From: Prinia subflava | Lineage: Eukaryota > Chordata > Aves > Passeriformes > Cisticolidae | Length of the DNA: 64,000 nucleotides | Direction of reading: 5' to 3' | Assembly (NCBI RefSeq): GCF_021018805.1 | Contig: NW_026960607.1 | Coordinates: forward strand, 1,304,501-1,368,500 | Translations under genes and position numbers: made by a program | In this document: positions 1-11,790 of the stretch, one piece after another | How positions within the stretch are numbered: the stretch's first letter is position 1 | Layout of the letters: every line of letters begins with the position of its first letter | The notes under the pieces: model-generated | What the model saw: the letters and a program-made list of their open reading frames with translations, nothing else | Told to the model about the DNA's origin: nothing | Database searches by the model: none

Positions 1-482
1 AGACCTCCAGGATCATCAAGTCCAACCCAACCCTAACCTCAACTAAACCATGGCACCAAGTGCCACATCCAGTCCTAAACACATCCAGAGATGGTGAATC
101 TACCACCTCCTCAGGTAGACCATTCCAATACTTTATTACCATTTCTGTAAAAAACTTTTTCCTAATATCCAGCATATCCCTTGGCACAGCTTAAGACTGG
201 TTCCTCTTGTTCTGTTAGTTGCTGCCTGAAGAAAGAGACCAACCCCACTTGACTACAGCCACCCTTCAGGAAGTTGTAGAGAGTGATAAGGTCACCATTG
301 AGTCTCCTTTTCTCCAGGCTAAACAACCCCAGCTCCCTCAGTCATTCCTCACAGGGCTTGTGTTCCAAGCCCCTCACCAGCCTCGTTGCCTCCTCTGGAC
401 ACGCTCAAGCACCTCAGCGTCCTTCCTAAACTGAGGGGCCCAGAACTGGACCCAGCACTCGAGGTGTGGCCTCACCAACATG
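1..482 (-). repeat. CR1 LINE 3' fragment
   Basis: Reads as the reverse complement of the 3' part of an avian CR1 non-LTR retrotransposon. Landmarks are the block with atcatcaagtccaaccc near the left edge, the tctccttttctccaggct motif near 302-319, and the block at 430-482 with ggacccagcactcgaggtgt and ggcctcaccaacatgag. It is truncated by the window edge and by the usual 5' truncation of CR1. Short open frames in it are not genes. The family is clear and the subfamily was not determined. Confidence 0.85.
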
Positions 483-2229
483 AGCCTTTTAAAAGAAATA
501 GACACACTAAATTATCTTTGCTTTAGACTCCAAAGTATAGGGCAGAGTACATTATACTTAATTTTGTATTGCAATCCAGCATCATTGCTCAAACTGCTAA
601 TTTTTATTGGACAAGAACAGGAAAAAAGCAATCTGAGAGTCAGCTGAGAAAAAAACCTTGTATTTCTTGGAATGACAGGACCAAATATTATGTGATATTT
701 GAATATTTGTTACTGTTAGGGTTGAAATACAAGTATTCAACTTTCTAAATAAATTCCCTACCTACTAATAGCACTCAATACTCATTTCCTTGAGTAAAGA
801 AACCTGAATAAGCATCTAAAAATATTTTGCCAGGAAAATATAGAAAAATTTTTCTATGTGCAAATATGTACATATATGTAAATTTCTCCAAACAAGTAGC
901 TGAGCAAAAGAGAGAGCCAAGCTTTATACAGTAGCACTTAAAACTTTTTTCTAAACAAATCCTTGTCCAATGGAGATTTTTGACTGAAGATTTACTGACA
1001 CTAAGCCATGTGCTGAAGTTTACAACCATTTAAATGGTCCGCATTCATTTCAGTAGGGAACCCTTGCTCCTTACAAGAAACAGTCCAAAAAAGACAAAGA
1101 GCAAGAGGCACTTCATATCCATAACATATGGCTGAGCTTCCAAACAGTTTCATATGCTGGCCGATAGTTTGTAACTCCTGCCTTGTTTAGCTTAAAAAAG
1201 ACCTGGTTGGAGAACTGCTGACATGGTGTATTAAAAGGAATAGAAGTATAATATGTCACTACCAAAAAAGTCTTCACAGTATTCTGGGTACTTTTTTGAG
1301 GGTGCGATCCAGTTACATAGCCCAATCTGTATGAAAAGATTCAAATGGCCTGTGGAAACCAAAATAAATATTTTTTAAAACAATTCACTAAAGTTATAAA
1401 CGAAATCTACATTTCGAAGAAGAATGATGTGTGGTTTAGATTTCCAACTTTTAATGCAATCCATCCATCAAAGTTTAAGAAATGGTTTCCCTGCTTGATC
1501 ACAGCAGAAATTCTTTCTTTTTCATCACTGCTGGGGGTTTTTTTCCCATTCCATTATGAAAGCTTAATTCCAGTTTGGGCCATTTGATTTTTTTTTTTTT
1601 TTTAGAATCTTTAAACCTCTGTTGTAATGGAATCAACAGAAGTACTATCTAATCATATTGTTCTGCTATTTATGAAGGTTTATAAATCTCTCTGCAAGTA
1701 AATTAGTGTCATCAAACTGCTGAGCCTGAATTTTGCTGGCAGAGACAGATATAGGGCACTTTCCTTTAGCAGGGAACAGCAAATCCTGTTTTAAAAATAA
1801 TTCCTTTCTCCTCCCTCCTAATCTAGTGTATTCAGGAGTAGGACTCTTATGTGGGTCAGATAAAACTAAGATGAAGCCCGCTAGGCTGCTGTTTCACAAA
1901 GTGTATATCAACTATTCATTTTAGTATATTCATTACTTCTAATTTCAAAACTGTAACATTTAAACATCTGCTAATATAATTATATTAAATCTTACTGCTT
2001 TTCACACAAACAAAAAACCCCCCAAAACTCTTCAATTGCTTTCAACAGAAATTAGCTTCAGTGAAAGAACATTTAGTGATACCATAACAACAGCAAATCA
2101 AAATCTTTCCTTACACAGTGAAGCCCATAAATGAAAGTGCAATCCCACACACAAAGACAAATTTGCAGAAGTGCTCACTGAGCCACTTTCCATCATTTAT
2201 CAGCAGTGCCGGCTCTGGTCAACTAAAAC
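483..2229. other. Unique AT-rich DNA, no gene seen
   Basis: Low-GC sequence with many stops in all frames. The longest open frames are 60-85 codons and have no recognisable domain. There is a T-run near 1588-1604. I see no exon, RNA gene or mobile element. Confidence 0.5.
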
Positions 2230-2642
2230 TTCACAAATGTAATGCCCATCTACAAGAAATGTTGGAAGAAGAAAGTGAGAAAGTATAGTCCAGTCAACCT
2301 GGCCTCAGTGCAGGGGAAGCAGATTATCTTGATGCCATCTCTCAGTATGCCCAGGATAACCAGGAGATCAGGCCCAGACAGCAGGGGTTTACAGAAGGCA
2401 GGTCCTGCTTGATCAACCTGATCTTTCTGTGACAAGGTCATCCACTTAGTGCATGAGGAAAGGTTGTGAATGTTGTCTACCTGGGCTTTGGTAAAACTTT
2501 TGATGCTGTTTCCAACAGCATTCTCCTGGAAGTAGTTGAGTCGCCATCTGGTTTAGTGGTGGACTTTGCAGTGCTAGGTTAATGGTGGGAATCAATGGTC
2601 CTTAAGGTCTTTTCCAACCTAAATAATTCTGTGACCTGGAAT
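2230..2642 (+). repeat. CR1 LINE, internally deleted, ORF2 remnant plus 3' tail
   Basis: In the plus strand, 2250-2540 reads through frameshifts and stops as the CR1 reverse transcriptase region (a GRSCLINL-like block, then VVYLGFGKTFDAVSNSILL). The sequence then jumps directly to a CR1 3' tail at about 2541-2642 (ggtttagtggtggactttgc and aaggtcttttccaacctaaa, ending aattctgtga). The rest of ORF2 that should lie between them is missing, so this is an internally deleted or recombinant copy. It is old and non-functional. Confidence 0.8.
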
Positions 2643-3750
2643 TCTATAAGCTACTCTTAAATAGCTCTTTAAACTCGCTGTTTACACATAAGTATTAAGT
2701 ATTTGCTGTCCAAACTCTTCCGAACGAAATCCTATAACTTTTTTTCAATGTGATATGCAGACAATTAGTTCTAAAATGATGTATTCTCAGATGTGCAATA
2801 CATACAGTCACTCCCAAGCTACTTTCACACATGTTAAAAATACACTTGGCTGTTGTAGGAAAATAATAAGCTTCAATGGACTGGTTTTGCAAAGAAATAG
2901 AATGTTTAGATTTAGGTTGGGTTTTAGTTCTGAGTCTTTCTGTTTGCTTTGTTTTTTAAATGTCTGCTAATGTTTTGGTATGTTTTGAGTTGTTTGGCTT
3001 TATAGCAAGTTATGAAAAACTCTACAGTCACTTCTGAAAATACTTTGCCAGCCTTCGCATTGTTTTTATTTCTAATGTTTTGTCATTGTACTGTTGTAAC
3101 AGGCAGTCCTGCTTTATGTGTCTTTATAAATACCCTGAAATGGTTGCGGATTTACAGGATATTTGAGAATTTTTCAGAGTCCTCAGGTCCTCTGACATTA
3201 AAGTTCCTAATGAAACTTGGGCATTCTTTCAACATATGATCAAGACTGAGCAGTCAGAACTGGAATATTCATGACTACTTCAAAACAGGAGCTAGGGAAG
3301 AAATATGATTTTAAGATACTAGATTGGCAGGGTTGAGCAAAGTCTACTAAACAGTGATTAAACCCCTTCTGGTCAAGAGGGAAAGACTAGAAAGACTACC
3401 ATTTCTATTTAGAAACTGTATAGTTCAAGCCCAGATCTGAATAAGTTACAGATAAAATTGCCTGAGGTGTTAAGTTCTGTTGACAAGGTTTACTAACAAA
3501 CAAACTGCTTCTTTTGCTCCAAAAATTATATTTGCACAGAAATTGCTGATCAATCACAATAATAGTCCAAAGATTTTCTTTCAGGTAATTTCTGCTGGCA
3601 ATAAATATTCTTCTAGCACTTGTCTTCAGGGGTACTGCATATGCCATGTCCTTCTTTGTTACTCAAAAGATATTCCAGGTCATTTTCTTTCACTTCTCAT
3701 CATAAAGCCCTTTACTAACACAGTAATGCATATCTGTTTTCGAATTTTTC
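2643..3750. other. Unique AT-rich DNA, no gene seen
   Basis: No recognisable coding domain, repeat or RNA gene. Open frames of 65-99 codons overlap on both strands and look like chance frames. Confidence 0.5.
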
Positions 3751-3755
3751 AACTG

Positions 3756-5066
3756 TGTCCTGGTTTGAGGGGGAAGTGAGTTTTCCAGGAAGTTGTGGTC
3801 AAACCAATCAGTGGTCAGGTTTTATGCTGGCACCTGGAGTAGCTCGCAGGGCTGGGTGGGGGAGGGGAAGAGCCATGCGGAGCCCCATTCAAGATGGAAG
3901 GGTGGAGAACTGTAGAGGTGCCTTCCGTCCCTGTTCCTCTCTCTCTCCCACACCCCCCCAGGGAGAGACTGCCGCTTTGGAGTTGATATTTGATATTGCC
4001 AGCAGCTGGCAGCGGAGAAGGGGAGGGGGGAGAAGTGCCCGGCTGCATGGGGAAGTGCCTGACCCTGCAGCCCTGCTGGGAGCCAGGCACTTTTAACTCT
4101 TTCTTAGGCAGAAGAAAACTTTTTCCAGACATTGATTCTCATGGCTGGTGGTTTGAGAGAAGAGAGAGAGACAGCCTGGGACTGAGATGTCAAAGGAAGA
4201 CGAAAGGAATTCCAGGTGGGCAGAGATGAAGAGAAGTGACTTTTTGGGCTGGACTTTTCTTGCATAATGTAAGCCATAGACTGAACCTGAATCCTCCTGA
4301 ACATAAAGACTGTATTTGAGTGGATGCAGTTGGCTCGAGCCAAAGACTTTGTGGCAGTGACTGCCACTGTAGGCGTGGAGCAAACAGAGAAGAGAAGAAG
4401 AGGGTGTGGTGGTGCCCTCTGCCTTCAGGGATGAAGATCTCTGTTCTTGGAACCCTCGGCCCCAGGGGAAAATGGGGGGGACTGCTGTCCCAAAATGAGA
4501 AGGTGGCTGGTTTTTGGTACTTGGCCAAGCATCCTTAAAAGAGCCCTATATGCGGTTTTGGTCCATGGGCAGTGGTGAGAGCACTGGACATGGAAAGGAG
4601 GGTGTCACCATGGCAGACTTCTCCGGGCAGTGCCATGGGTGACATGGAAACACAGGAGGGTGGACCTGTGTTTCCTGTGGGGGGTCTGTGGTGCGAAAGA
4701 GACTCCTCTCTCCCTTGCTGAATTGAAGATTAGTTCTCTTTTTTGAGTGGTGATTGTTTTGATTGAGAACCCAAGGTTTGTTTGAGCAAGTGAAATGGAA
4801 GGGAAAGTGTAAGTGTAAAAGTTTGAGCGTAGAAAGGTGGAAATTGAGGGAGAAGAAGAAATGTTCTGGGAAGTTTTCATGTCTGGTTTTTTTGTGCTTA
4901 GGTTTTTCTCTTCTGTTTCTGTTCTTATGTAGTTTAATAAAGTTTTCTTTCTATTTTCAAGTTTTGGGCCTGCTCTGCTCTATGCTTGATCACATCCCAC
5001 AGCAGTTGTTAGGAAAAACATATACTCATGGGTGCACTGGCATCTGGCCAGCACCAACCCATGACA
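3756..5066 (+). mobile_element. Solo LTR, ERVL-like family, copy 1
   Basis: A 1311-bp solo LTR that begins tgtcctggtttgaggg and ends accaacccatgaca, so it has TG...CA ends. It is flanked by a perfect 5-bp target duplication, aactg, at 3751-3755 and 5067-5071. A poly(A) signal aataaa lies at 4936-4941, which fixes the plus orientation. A 5-bp duplication is typical of class III (ERVL) elements, so that class is inferred. No retroviral genes adjoin it, so the provirus was lost by LTR-LTR recombination. The same family recurs at 6857-8061. Open frames inside (for example 3755-4096) are non-coding. Confidence 0.85.
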
Positions 5067-5071
5067 AACTG

Positions 5072-6851
5072 ATTATTCCATATTCCCCATACTAACACTG
5101 AGGGAGATGTATCATATGGAAGAAATAAATTAGTTTATGCGTATTAATCTTAAATTGTTTTATAGCTGATCTTGGGTTTTTTTACCTCAGTTAAAGCCAT
5201 TTCTTTAAATAAAGCACCCTGGTAATCATTTCCTTCATTCTGAGCTTAACTAAGCTATCACAGGACAGAGTTAATGAAAATAATGCCATTGACTTAAGTA
5301 GACTTAGGGTCAGGAATTGTATATTTGAAATGAAGCAAAAAATATCTCAAAACACTACTAATTACACCCTGGGAAGGACTGCATCTGAAATCTATAAGCA
5401 ATGAATTCTGCTTTGTATTCCAGCCATTAAAGTTATGCTGATTAATAAAAAATAAAATAAAAAAGTTTGAACCTCTCTACAAAAACTGCAGCATTTCAAT
5501 TACTTCTTCTCTAAGTGTGTTTATGTGAAAGATGCACAATACTTTTGTTATTGCTCTGTTTGATGCTGGTGTGTTACTCCCTTCCTAATCCCTGAGGGAG
5601 ATTTCAAGTTTTGAGGTAACAAACTTCACCACACTGTGCCTGCCACCCACCTCAGTAGGTGGGAAGTAATTTTATATGCTACATTTACTTTAATGATTAT
5701 GAATTCTTAATAATATGAAAATCTATTCTATTTGAGAGATAAAGCGATTACATGCAAATCCAATGCATTAGAAGTTTATAAATATTTTATAAAGCAAAAC
5801 CATTTCTTCACTGTACAGGTCCTAAAACAATTTTTTAAAAAGCATACACCATCTGTTTTTCCTGCCTGTACTTCCAGGGAATGGTCCCGCTTAATACCTT
5901 CCGTTTTGTTAGTCCCAAAGACAAAGACGTATTTTCAAATATATGACTGAAGGATTTTTAGTACAAGAAGTTTTCTCTTGAAAACAATTGGATCTGTAAT
6001 GACTTGCGTACTTTTGAGGCATTACACCCAAGGGCTACCTTTTACAATAAGGCCACCAAATCTGAAGAAAAGAGTACTACTAAACCATACTAAAGAAACT
6101 AAAGATTTTTATATAGTTGAGGAAAACAGACACAGTAGAGCCAGCCCGCCCATTAAAAAATTCAAAATGGCTCAACTGATAACCACGAAAACTAACAGTA
6201 AAAGTTTCCATGATGCCTGACCATACAAAGCACCACAGTTTCTGATACTGAAAATGGACTGTTTGTTAAGTGCAGTTGCAGAAGAGCTGATCATCCAAAA
6301 CTACAAAATATTATAACTGAAGAAGGAAAAATGAAGAGTACAGCTAATATGACAGATTATTGATAAAGATATCAAAACAGGGCACATAACAACAAAGGTG
6401 AAATTGATCCAAGGTACTGGAAATGATGTGTTACAAGCATGATTAACATAAACTGGGAGAGGGCCAGCAATTGAAATACTTAAGTTCAGTAATGATCCTC
6501 ATGAAGTCTTCCTTCAGGACCAGAACAGTAACTATAACACACTGATGCAAAAGTGTGGAAAATTAAAGCCTGGGAAATTAAATTATCTCTTCACAGCAAC
6601 CTGTCCACTAGTTGGGCTCTTCTCAGATTGAAGGGTGGATCACAGAATGGGGAGATGAAGGTAAGCAGTTGTGTGAGAGTGGAAAAGCATTACTCTTTGA
6701 TTCTATACTATGAGTCCCTGTCTCCAGTTTCTGGATGGGTTGTATGCTATCAGTTACTCAGCTATCAGTGCTGCCAGTCAGTGACAGGAGTCGTCACAAA
6801 CCAAAGTCCCTTTTACTAGAACGTGTCATTCATCTCAAGTAAGATGGTTAT
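5072..6851. other. Unique DNA between two related solo LTRs
   Basis: AT-rich sequence with no retroviral remnant visible. It is not the inside of a provirus, because each flanking LTR has its own, different target duplication. Confidence 0.6.
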
Positions 6852-6856
6852 GGGAG

Positions 6857-8061
6857 TGTCTCAGTTTGAGGGGGAGGTGAATTTTCCAGGAAGTTGTGGG
6901 CAAACCAATCAGTGGTCAGGTTTTATGCTGGCACCTGGAGCTTACAAGGCTGAGTGGGGGAGGGGAACCATGTGGCCGGGCTGAGGTAAGCTGGAGCCCC
7001 GGGGAGGGGGGGGGTAAGAGAGTGAACAGGACTGGAGCTGAGCTGGCCCCATTCAGGATGGAGGGGTGGAAAACTGTGGAGGTGCCTTCCATCCCGTCGT
7101 CCCCTCCCCCCCCCCTCCCGGGAGAAGGAGGTGCCCAGCTGCGTGTGGGAGTTGCCGAGCCTGGGAGTGCCTGACCCTGCAGCCCTGCCGGGAGCCAAGA
7201 ACTGTTAACTCTTTCTGAGGCAGAAGGAAACTTTTCCCAGACATTGATTCTCATGGCTAGTGGTTTCAGAAGAGAAAGAGAAACAGCCTGGGACTGAGAT
7301 GATAAAGGAAGATGAAAAGAACCCCAGATGGGCAGAGATGAAGAGGAGTGGCTTTTGGGCTGGACTTTTCTTGCACAATGTTAGCCATAGACTGAACTTG
7401 AGTCTCTTTTGAACATAAACTGCATTTGGGTGGATGTAGCTGGCTCGACTTGCTGCAGTGGAGCAAACAGAGAAGAGAGGAAGAGGGTGTGGTGGCGCCC
7501 TCTGCCCTCAGAGAAGAAACCCTCGGCCCCAGGGGAAAGATGGGGAGAGCCCGGCATGCAAGCATCCTTAAAAAGAGCCCTATATGCAGCTTTAGCCCAT
7601 GGACAGTGGTGAGAGCACTGGACATGGAAAAGAGAGTGTCACCACGGCAGACTTCTCTGGGTGATGCCATGGGTGACATGGAAACACATAAAGGGTGGAC
7701 CTGTGTTTTCTGAGGAGCAGTCTGTGGTGCAAGAGAGACTCCTCTCTCCCTTGCTGAATTGAAGATTAGTTTTTTTGAGTAGTGATTGTTTGATTTAAAA
7801 CCCAAGGTTTTGGTCCATGGAGGGTAACGTGTAAGGGGTGGAAACTGGGGGAGGAGAAGAAATGTTCTGGGAAGTTTTCATTTCTGTTTTTTTTTTTTCC
7901 TTTTCTATTTCTGTTCTTATGTAATGTAATAAAGTTTTGTTTTCTGTTTTCAAGTTTTGGGCCTGCTCTGCTCTGTTCTTGATCACATCCCACAGTAGTT
8001 GTTAGGGAAAAAACATATATTCATGGGTGCATTAACATCTGGCCAGTGCTAACCCATGACA
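6857..8061 (+). mobile_element. Solo LTR, ERVL-like family, copy 2
   Basis: A 1205-bp solo LTR of the same family and orientation as 3756-5066. It starts tgtctcagtttgaggg and ends gctaacccatgaca. The perfect 5-bp duplication gggag lies at 6852-6856 and 8062-8066. The poly(A) signal aataaa is at 7928-7933. Relative to the first copy it has several insertions and deletions in the GC-rich 5' third and lacks part of the 3' third, so the two are separate, moderately old insertions. Confidence 0.85.
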
Positions 8062-8211
8062 GGGAGCCAGGAGACCAGGCTCACCTAATGTGCTAGGACA
8101 GCATTGCTGCTTCTGACATCCAGTCTGCTTCATGATCCAGCTTTTCCTCAAGGTTTTTACTCAGAAGAAGGGTCACAGTACAAACTAAATAAAAACTGAC
8201 AATTTCCTTCA

Positions 8212-8303
8212 GGGAAAAAACAAAAAACAAACAAAAACCCAACACAACACACCAAAACAAACAAACAAACAATCCACCAAACAAACAAAAACAAACAACT
8301 CAA
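8212..8303. repeat. A/C-rich simple repeat, (CAAA)n-like
   Basis: Imperfect run of caaa, caaaa and aacac units, with three clean caaa units near 8260-8271. It produces a long low-complexity frame on the minus strand that is not a gene. Confidence 0.85.
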
Positions 8304-11300
8304 ACAGTGACCAAGAAATTACTCTGTGGTTTGACAGTTTCCAAAGGTTTTGTTTCCATAGGGTAATGTATATTACATTTTGCTTAGGTATGGGGACATG
8401 TAATAAAAAAGCACAGCTGCTAATTTGCAATACATACTGACATCATGGAAATGGCACCATCTTTCCAAATTCACGCTGTGTCACTTAATAGTTTTGAAAC
8501 TGAGATATAACAAACAAATAAGACATTATGGCAATAAAACTTTATAACCTGGCTTCAGTGAGAAAAAACAAATAAATAAAAGACGAGCATAAGGGACTAG
8601 GGCATTTTACATTTTAGATTGCTGTTTACAATAATGAAAACAGAAAAAATGGAGTAATGTTGCAATTCATTGCATTTCAGAAGCTTTTAGCTCCACAGAA
8701 CTTTAAAAGCAGTACTTTATCTTGAACTTTACTCACATTGACACAAAACTGAGATCATACACTACCTTATTCTTCACTTTCCCTTTTATTCTTCTATTAT
8801 AAAAATTGCATTCAATAAGCATAAATAAATTACTGTCCTTTCAGGATGGTTTTATTCTATCTTATCCAACCTTTATCATTTATTTGGTTGTGGAAGATTG
8901 ATTTTAAGATATTTCTTTCAACTGCAACTATAGAAATAATTTCTGAAATTTGCCAAAATTTTGAAATTTTCTCTTCCTTTTGAAAATTAATATTTAATTT
9001 TATTATTTTAATATTTTTCATTTCGTTCCCCTAATTTTCAAACTTTTGTGAACTTTATATCCATTTCTTAGAAATAATCCCAGCATATACAATTTGCAAT
9101 TTATTCAGTAGAAAAGTATGTTCTGCCTTTTTCAATCTGATGAAAGCAGTAATCCTAAATCAGTTCTGTATTTAACCTTTTAAGTACGTACAGTCACACC
9201 TTTCCAAAAACAGATATTGTGTGCAAAACTATGGACATACTAACTCAATAAATTCTTCTCTTTGTTAAAAAATTACATTAAACTGTTCTAAATGAAAGGC
9301 CTACATTAAACTGTTCAAGAAATGTTGTTTAAATGTCTTTCTCTTGCAGATGAAACAGACTTTAAATCATCTTTGCATAAGGTTATGGGGAGTTCAGCAG
9401 TTGCAAGGGGGCTGTGGATGTTAGATTGTCACAGTTCTTCAAAGCTGCACTGATCAGAGCCTCTGAAGTAATTTATCCATCCCCTGCTGATTCCAGGAGC
9501 AACCAGCTCAGTATGCATCTCTTTTCCATGTTCATATGTCAAGGTCTACAAGAGTGTCTCTAAATCAGAGTAATCCACCCTTGTCTGTACTCAGGGCATC
9601 TGACAACAGTTTAGATAGTATCTTTTATCTTAAACTCATTTTATTCTCTTGCTGCATAGAAAAGACTATGGTCACTCTCCTACTCACTAATAAAAAGTGT
9701 GTTTGGGGATTGGGGATTTTGTCTTCCACAAGTATGTAAATGTTGCTCTGTTATACTGAAAGTCAATGCTCTCACATTAACAAGGTTTTTCAATAAGGTA
9801 TAAAATTCTTCTCTCTTCCACTGAAAACTCCTTGCTCTTCCTAAATGCTCTTTCTCTGAAGTTTCTGTTCCTGTATAGCTTATTATTGCAGCCCAAATGC
9901 AGCAGCAATCTAAGTGAACAAGTGGGTGCTAATTGATCCCTACAATATTTTTTCTTAGGCAAATCACAAGGGATAAAAAAAAAAAAACAACCCAAACAAA
10001 AGGAAAGAGACACATGGTAGGGAAGATACATGCAAATTCAAATGTTACTGACTTAAGATTTATAGGCAATTGTAATTAATTTAATAGCCCTGCAGTAACA
10101 ATGACAACATACACCTGTCAATCAGGTTTTACTCAAAAACAATGCACATACATTATTCCAAAGATGACAAATAGATCTAGTTGGATTGCCACTTCATTTT
10201 ACTTTATTTAGCTCTGGAGCAAAATATCATTATCTCAGGGACATTTAACAACTTCAGTGGCAACAATCCAAATGTAGTTTGACCTACAGTGATCAAGTCT
10301 GTGTACCTCAACCTTAGGCATATGCTCAGAACTCCAGTGATGTCTTTCAGACTCACAATGCACATGTGACCTGGAAATGTACTGCAGGTGTTGTCACTCT
10401 TACTTTGAATAAAGTGAAAAAATACCAAGTTGTTACTAGACTTTTTTAATGTCAAGGTAAAAATTATTTTAATGCTTCCCAATTCTGTCAAAATGTTTCA
10501 GGAAGAAACTACTGCTGAGAGTGACAAATGCATTGATGGTGTCACACACACTGGAAAAGAAATTTGTAAAAGTTTCCTATCCTTCAGTAGTTTGTAGGTG
10601 AAGACTGTTAATCTTGAAAAATTAAAGTACTGTATTTGATGGAGTGAACAGAATAGATATAGAACTGTCTCCTGAGTTTCCTACCTTTGCAGTTTAAAGC
10701 ACAGTTATAATCCCACAGAGCACTCCATTTTGGCTCAAATAATCTCTTATTTTACAGCATTTCTAAGTTTAACTGACTAACACTAACCTTACAGAGTTTA
10801 AGGAAGTGAACACACTCATCACTTCTTTCAACAGTAAAATGCCAAGCCAAAAATCAACTGTCAGTGCAATTTCACTGACTTCCAGGCATGCATTTGATAT
10901 GCTATAAAATGCCAGAATGGAGCTAAGTTCTCTCACAATTTTTAAAGGTTTAGCTTTTAATATCATTACTAAAATTTTCTTACCTTTTTCCTCATTAGTC
11001 ATATAATGTGCCAAAGATCTCAAAGCACAATTATTTTATGAAAACCTTTGTATAGGAGGCAAACATCACATCAGTATCTTAAAGCAAAAGTTGCCCTCAG
11101 GCTCAAGATCTCCCTTGCTGCAGTTCTGGAAGAAGATACTCCTGATTCATACCTTTTGCACTGCCAGTAGGTGGGATAAAGCAATGGAGAGAGACTAGAC
11201 TTGGCCTGCCAAGAAGATGGCCAGATATTGTCACAGATACGGGATATCACGAATTGTTGATCCACTGTTAAACTTGGCAGTCAAGCAAAAAGTAAAAGCC

Positions 11301-11441
11301 AGTTCAATCATTCATATGGTCCCAATTGCATGACCCTGCAGTCCACGTAAGTGTAAGACTGGCACAGAACAAAGGAAAAAAAGCCCATAAATCAGATGGG
11401 CAGGTTTATTTGCACTTTGCACTTAGACTGATCACTGGAAG
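8304..11441. other. Unique AT-rich DNA, no gene seen
   Basis: Very AT-rich, especially 8750-9250. All frames are short. I see no repeat landmark, exon or RNA gene. Confidence 0.5.
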
Positions 11442-11449
11442 CATTTCCA

Positions 11450-11781
11450 TGTGGTACTGACAATTGGTCTGAATTTAGGCTTCAGGCTCTGCTAGTGTCT
11501 GTGTGAAAGGCAGGCAAACAACTTTCTCATTCTGGCCTGGGAAAATCTTAAAGAGGAATTCAAACAAAACTTGGGAAGTGAGAAACCATCCGCAGGTGGT
11601 GTTTTTCCAACATGCTTACTGGCAAGGTTGTTGACAAAGGGTGTAGACTCATAACCAATCATGTTCTTTGTACTGAACTAATCTATAAAAGTAGAATTTA
11701 GAAGAATAAAGTTTGCTCTCATTTTCACCATCATATTGAGAGTCATGTTGTTATTTCTGTGCCGTCCAAAAATCATAACAA
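11450..11781 (+). mobile_element. Small solo LTR-like element
   Basis: A 332-bp block between direct repeats catttcca at 11442-11449 and 11782-11789. It begins tgtggtactgac. Near its right end it has a TATA-like tataaaag (11682-11689), then agaataaagtttgc with a poly(A) signal about 20 bases later, then a U5-like stretch to the right repeat. That promoter-to-poly(A) spacing is typical of short alpha- or beta-retroviral LTRs. The 8-bp repeat is longer than the usual 6, so the exact ends are uncertain and a DNA transposon is an alternative. Confidence 0.5.
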
Positions 11782-11790
11782 CATTTCCAT

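Noticed and set aside
3755..4538. Several overlapping frames of 70-113 codons
   Set aside because: They are the GC-rich part of a solo LTR, and the homologous LTR at 6857-8061 gives frames in different registers.
7266..7805. 179-codon minus-strand frame
   Set aside because: Antisense to the second solo LTR, not conserved as a protein in the first LTR.
3756..8061. A single provirus with two LTRs
   Set aside because: Each LTR has its own perfect and different target duplication, and the 1.8 kb between them has no retroviral sequence.
8093..8430. Minus-strand frames rich in Phe, Val and Cys resembling a membrane protein
   Set aside because: They come from translating the (CAAA)n-like repeat.
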